This document shows, piece after piece, positions 6,599 to 8,368 of a stretch of 8,368 nt of DNA. Within the stretch, counting starts at the first letter, position 1; each line of letters begins with the position of its first letter. Both the position numbers and the translations under genes were made by a program. Origin of the DNA: Gammaproteobacteria bacterium (GTDB lineage: Bacteria > Pseudomonadota > Gammaproteobacteria > Coxiellales > Coxiellaceae); assembly GCA_021774015.1 (NCBI GenBank), contig JAJFJO010000022.1, forward strand, positions 1 to 8,368. Reading direction: 5' to 3'. The notes under the pieces were generated by a model. The model searched no databases. It was not told the origin of the DNA and saw nothing but the letters and a program-made list of their open reading frames with translations.

Positions 6599-7292
6599 GG
6601 TTTTTTCAGTTGGATTTAAACGCATGCCTATTAAAATTATTGAAAAAAATCGTTTCTTCTTTTTATTTATTGCTCTGATGCTCTTTTTTGTCCTAAATCC
6701 ATTCTTTGTCGATAGCACAGAGGATATGACTGTCTTCGGCATCCTATTCACTTTGACTCTATTTTTTAGCGTCTATATCATCAAACATCGTTCGCGCTTT
6801 TTAATAATTGGTATTATTTTCGCTACACTCTCTTTGATAGGTCATTGGACTCTTCTATTTATTACCCAAAATAAAGAAGTTTTTGTTTTAGACTACATAG
6901 TCACTATTATTTTCTTTATGATTATCACAACCGCTGTACTAAATTACGTCTTAGAGGATAAAAAAATCACTTCTAGCACCATATTCGGCGCTATCTGCGG
7001 ATATTTATTAATCGGCCTCACCTGGAGTTTTGTACATTTAATTATTTATACCTTATCTCCCGACGCATATACCATGACTAAAGGACTCTCAAACAATCCG
7101 GATGTACGCGTGCTCCATTTTATTTATTATAGTTTTGTAACGCTTTCTACACTTGGGTTTGGGGACATCTCACCCGTCTCCAGCGCAGCAAGAACTTTCT
7201 CATGGATCGAAGCGATTTCAGGGCAGATCTATTTAACCGTCTGGATTGCACAATTGATTGGCCTGCATATTGCGCAGAAAAAACTGAAATAA
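6597..7292 (+). CDS. Six-TM single-pore ion channel, probably potassium (Ion_trans_2-like)
   Basis: A 231-residue membrane protein with hydrophobic segments at about 20-37, 46-62, 68-90, 100-118, 130-152 and 203-224. The pore loop is between the last two: FIYYSFVTLSTLGFGDISP at about 175-193, with the filter TLGFGD (185-190) as a variant of the potassium signature TVGYGD. As in the bacterial two-TM pore family, four such subunits would form one channel. The segment before the pore-forming pair has no regular Arg/Lys ladder, so voltage sensing is not indicated, and there is no cytoplasmic RCK domain. The start is uncertain. ATG 6597 has GAGGG only four bases upstream and lies inside a TATAAT. 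ATG 6624 (residue 10) has GGA at nine bases and would give MPIKIIEKNRF. The gene is divergent from the efflux operon across a short shared gap. Confidence 0.85.
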   Translation: MVFSVGFKRMPIKIIEKNRFFFLFIALMLFFVLNPFFVDSTEDMTVFGILFTLTLFFSVYIIKHRSRFLIIGIIFATLSLIGHWTLLFITQNKEVFVLDYIVTIIFFMIITTAVLNYVLEDKKITSSTIFGAICGYLLIGLTWSFVHLIIYTLSPDAYTMTKGLSNNPDVRVLHFIYYSFVTLSTLGFGDISPVSSAARTFSWIEAISGQIYLTVWIAQLIGLHIAQKKLK

Positions 7293-7320
7293 AGGTCCCT
7301 ACGCAAAGCTCATTTATAAT

Positions 7321-7393
7321 AAAGTTACTCAATATTATCGACGTTACCAATGTATGCGACAATATCCGTAACCTTGGGTAACTTTGTTATAAC
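7321..7393. repeat. Cluster of GTTAC/GTAAC words and nested inverted repeats
   Basis: The gap between the channel gene and the ATPase remnant (7293-7448) holds no recognisable gene. It carries GTTAC at 7324 and 7343, GTAAC at 7368 and 7378, and the palindrome GTTATAAC at 7386-7393. The outer arms AAAGTTAC (7321-7328) and GTAACTTT (7378-7385) are a perfect 8-base inverted repeat, and GTTACC with GGTAAC (7343-7348, 7377-7382) nests inside it. There is no T-tract terminator after it. It could be a regulator-binding cluster or a rearrangement scar. Confidence 0.35.
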
Positions 7394-7445
7394 TCCCCAC
7401 ACCCAAACAAAATTTTCCTAAACCATTGATTTTAAAACAAAAAAA

Positions 7446-8243
7446 CACTCAAGCCTAAAATATTTTTGTGAGGAAATGCCAAAACTGAATTTATGCAGTG
7501 CTGGCTCCTTGCTGGGCCTGCAATTAAGTGATGGATCATATCCTGTCGGCAAAGTAGATATGCTGCACTTGTACCCGATGACATTTACGGAGTTTCTTGG
7601 GGGTATTGGTGACAAATATGGCTTGGAATATTTATACGACATTGATACCAATAAAAGAGTAGGTGATTTAGCGCATCAGCATCTTTGGCAACGACTCAAG
7701 CAGTACTTTATTACAGGTGGCTTACCGGAAGCTATTACGACTTTTATAGAACATCAGGATTCTTTATTTACTGCTTTTCAACTTGTGCGTGAAAAACAAG
7801 ATGTATTAATTCAAAATTACTACAGTGATATAGCAAAACATTCTGGAAAAGTGAATGCGATGCATATTGACCGCACGTGGCGCTCTGTGCCCGCACAATT
7901 ATCAAAGTCACAAGACAGCAGTACATCGCGCTTTAAATTTAAAGGTATTATTCCAGGTGTAAATCGTTACAGTCAGTTGATCAACGTGATTGACTGGTTG
8001 AAGGCAGCAGAATTAGTGATTGGGACTCCAGTGATCGATACGATTCGCCAGCCATTATCTGCGTATGCAAGAGAAAATTTTTTCAAACTCATGATGTTTG
8101 ATGTAGGTGCACTAGGCGCAATGAGCGGGTTAGAACCCAAATTAATTTATGATTATGACTACGGTTCTTACAAAGGGTATTTTGCCGAAAATTTTGTTGC
8201 ACAACAATTAATTGCAACACAGGCATCAGGCGAATTCTATAGT
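7446..8243 (+). pseudogene. DUF4143-type AAA ATPase remnant, truncated at both ends
   Basis: The longest ATG-initiated reading (7476-8300) would give 274 residues, but coding similarity begins upstream of that ATG: the open frame reads HSSLKYFCEEMPKLNL from 7446, followed by SAGSLLGLQLSDGSYPVGKVDMLHLYPMTFTEFL. I recognise this as the middle of the AAA_14/DUF4143 ATPases, which normally begin with a Walker A GxxxxGKT and a Walker B DEIQ just before SxLKYF. Both are missing, and an in-frame stop lies at 7419. GAGGA sits one base from the ATG, too close to serve it. The middle is intact (YFITGGLPEA, SDIAKHSG, FKLMMFDVGALGA, YFAENFVAQQLIA). After GEFYS (about 8243) the frame runs into the antisense strand of an IS30-like transposase, so the nuclease-like C-terminus is gone. 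Family members are often toxin-like or of unknown role. This copy should be inactive. Confidence 0.82.
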
Positions 8244-8368
8244 GAAGTGCGACACTCCTCTTTAAAGAGCTTTAAAAATAGCTCCCTCGGGGTCCTGTAG
8301 TCAAGACATTTTCTGGGTGTGTTATTCATTTTATCAGCCAATAAGTCCAATTGCTCTTGGTTAATTTC
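8237..8368 (-). CDS. IS30-family transposase, C-terminal 43 residues (runs off right edge)
   Basis: Read on the minus strand from the window edge, the frame is open for 43 codons to TAG at 8237-8239 and contains LADKMNNTPRKCLDYRTPRELF. N.RPRK.LGYRTP.E.F is the C-terminal signature of IS30-family DDE transposases; here Thr replaces the usual Arg and Asp replaces Gly in the two variable spots. The catalytic Asp and Glu residues lie outside the window, so integrity cannot be judged. The last residues (FKEECRTSL) probably run through the element's terminal inverted repeat, which would put the stop codon at or just beyond the element tip. The gene is antisense to the last 20 or so codons of the ATPase reading frame, which are therefore not real protein. 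Confidence 0.82.
   Translation of the reverse strand, partial: EINQEQLDLLADKMNNTPRKCLDYRTPRELFLKLFKEECRTSL
8240..8368 (-). mobile_element. 3' end of an IS30-family insertion sequence inserted in the ATPase gene
   Basis: One tip of the element lies at about 8240-8244, judged from where ATPase-like sequence (GEFYS) stops and the transposase reading ends. The tip would start near GAAGTGCGACAC. The other end, its inverted repeat and the target duplication are outside the window, so the boundary is approximate. A 12-base palindrome CTCTTTAAAGAG at 8258-8269 lies just inside the tip. Confidence 0.7.

Noticed and set aside
7355..7361. TGCGACA shared with the IS tip (8248-8254), as a possible second IS end left of the ATPase remnant.
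   Set aside because: Only seven bases match and the flanks differ; a chance match is more likely than an IS30 terminal repeat.
7476..8300. Intact 274-residue protein.
   Set aside because: Both ends are artefacts: the start is an internal Met of a longer family sequence, and the last residues are antisense to a transposase.

Overview
The window reads as gammaproteobacterial chromosome. It is AT-rich by eye, uses standard sigma70-type promoter and Shine-Dalgarno signals, and carries a recognisable ErpA and HemJ. The low G+C, the ErpA/HemJ pairing and the DUF4143-type ATPase next to an IS30-type transposase would suit a Legionellales-like, possibly host-associated lineage. That placement is inference and was not checked by any search.

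Left part (1-949): the 5' part of hemJ (protoporphyrinogen oxidase) runs off the left edge on the minus strand. An unannotated-looking 49-codon membrane microprotein precedes it. Divergent from these is erpA, the A-type Fe-S carrier, read from a clear TTGACT-17-GATAAT promoter. The 147-bp gap between them therefore separates a heme gene from an Fe-S gene. This ErpA carries an acidic/glycine-rich insertion that the E. coli protein lacks.

Middle part (946-6509, minus strand): read 5' to 3' on the minus strand, this is a lipoprotein periplasmic adaptor, an RND inner-membrane pump whose ATG directly abuts the adaptor stop codon, a 143-bp gap rich in inverted repeats, and an MFS transporter whose stop overlaps the erpA stop tail to tail. 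Adaptor and pump form a two-gene efflux operon. No outer-membrane TolC-type channel is present, so one must come from elsewhere. The pump keeps Asp402, Lys927 and Arg959 of the proton relay but has Asn at the second Asp position of TM4.

Right part (6597-8368): a small six-TM single-pore ion channel with filter TLGFGD is divergent from the efflux operon. It is followed by a short gap packed with GTTAC/GTAAC words. Next comes a degraded DUF4143-type AAA ATPase that has lost its Walker A/B N-terminus and whose C-terminus is cut by the 3' end of an IS30-family insertion sequence running off the right edge. This end is a small zone of genome decay and transposition.

I see no RNA genes, CRISPR array, phage or defence island. 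The clearest items a routine annotation would miss are the microprotein upstream of hemJ, the partial hemJ, the partial IS30 transposase and the doubly truncated state of the ATPase.
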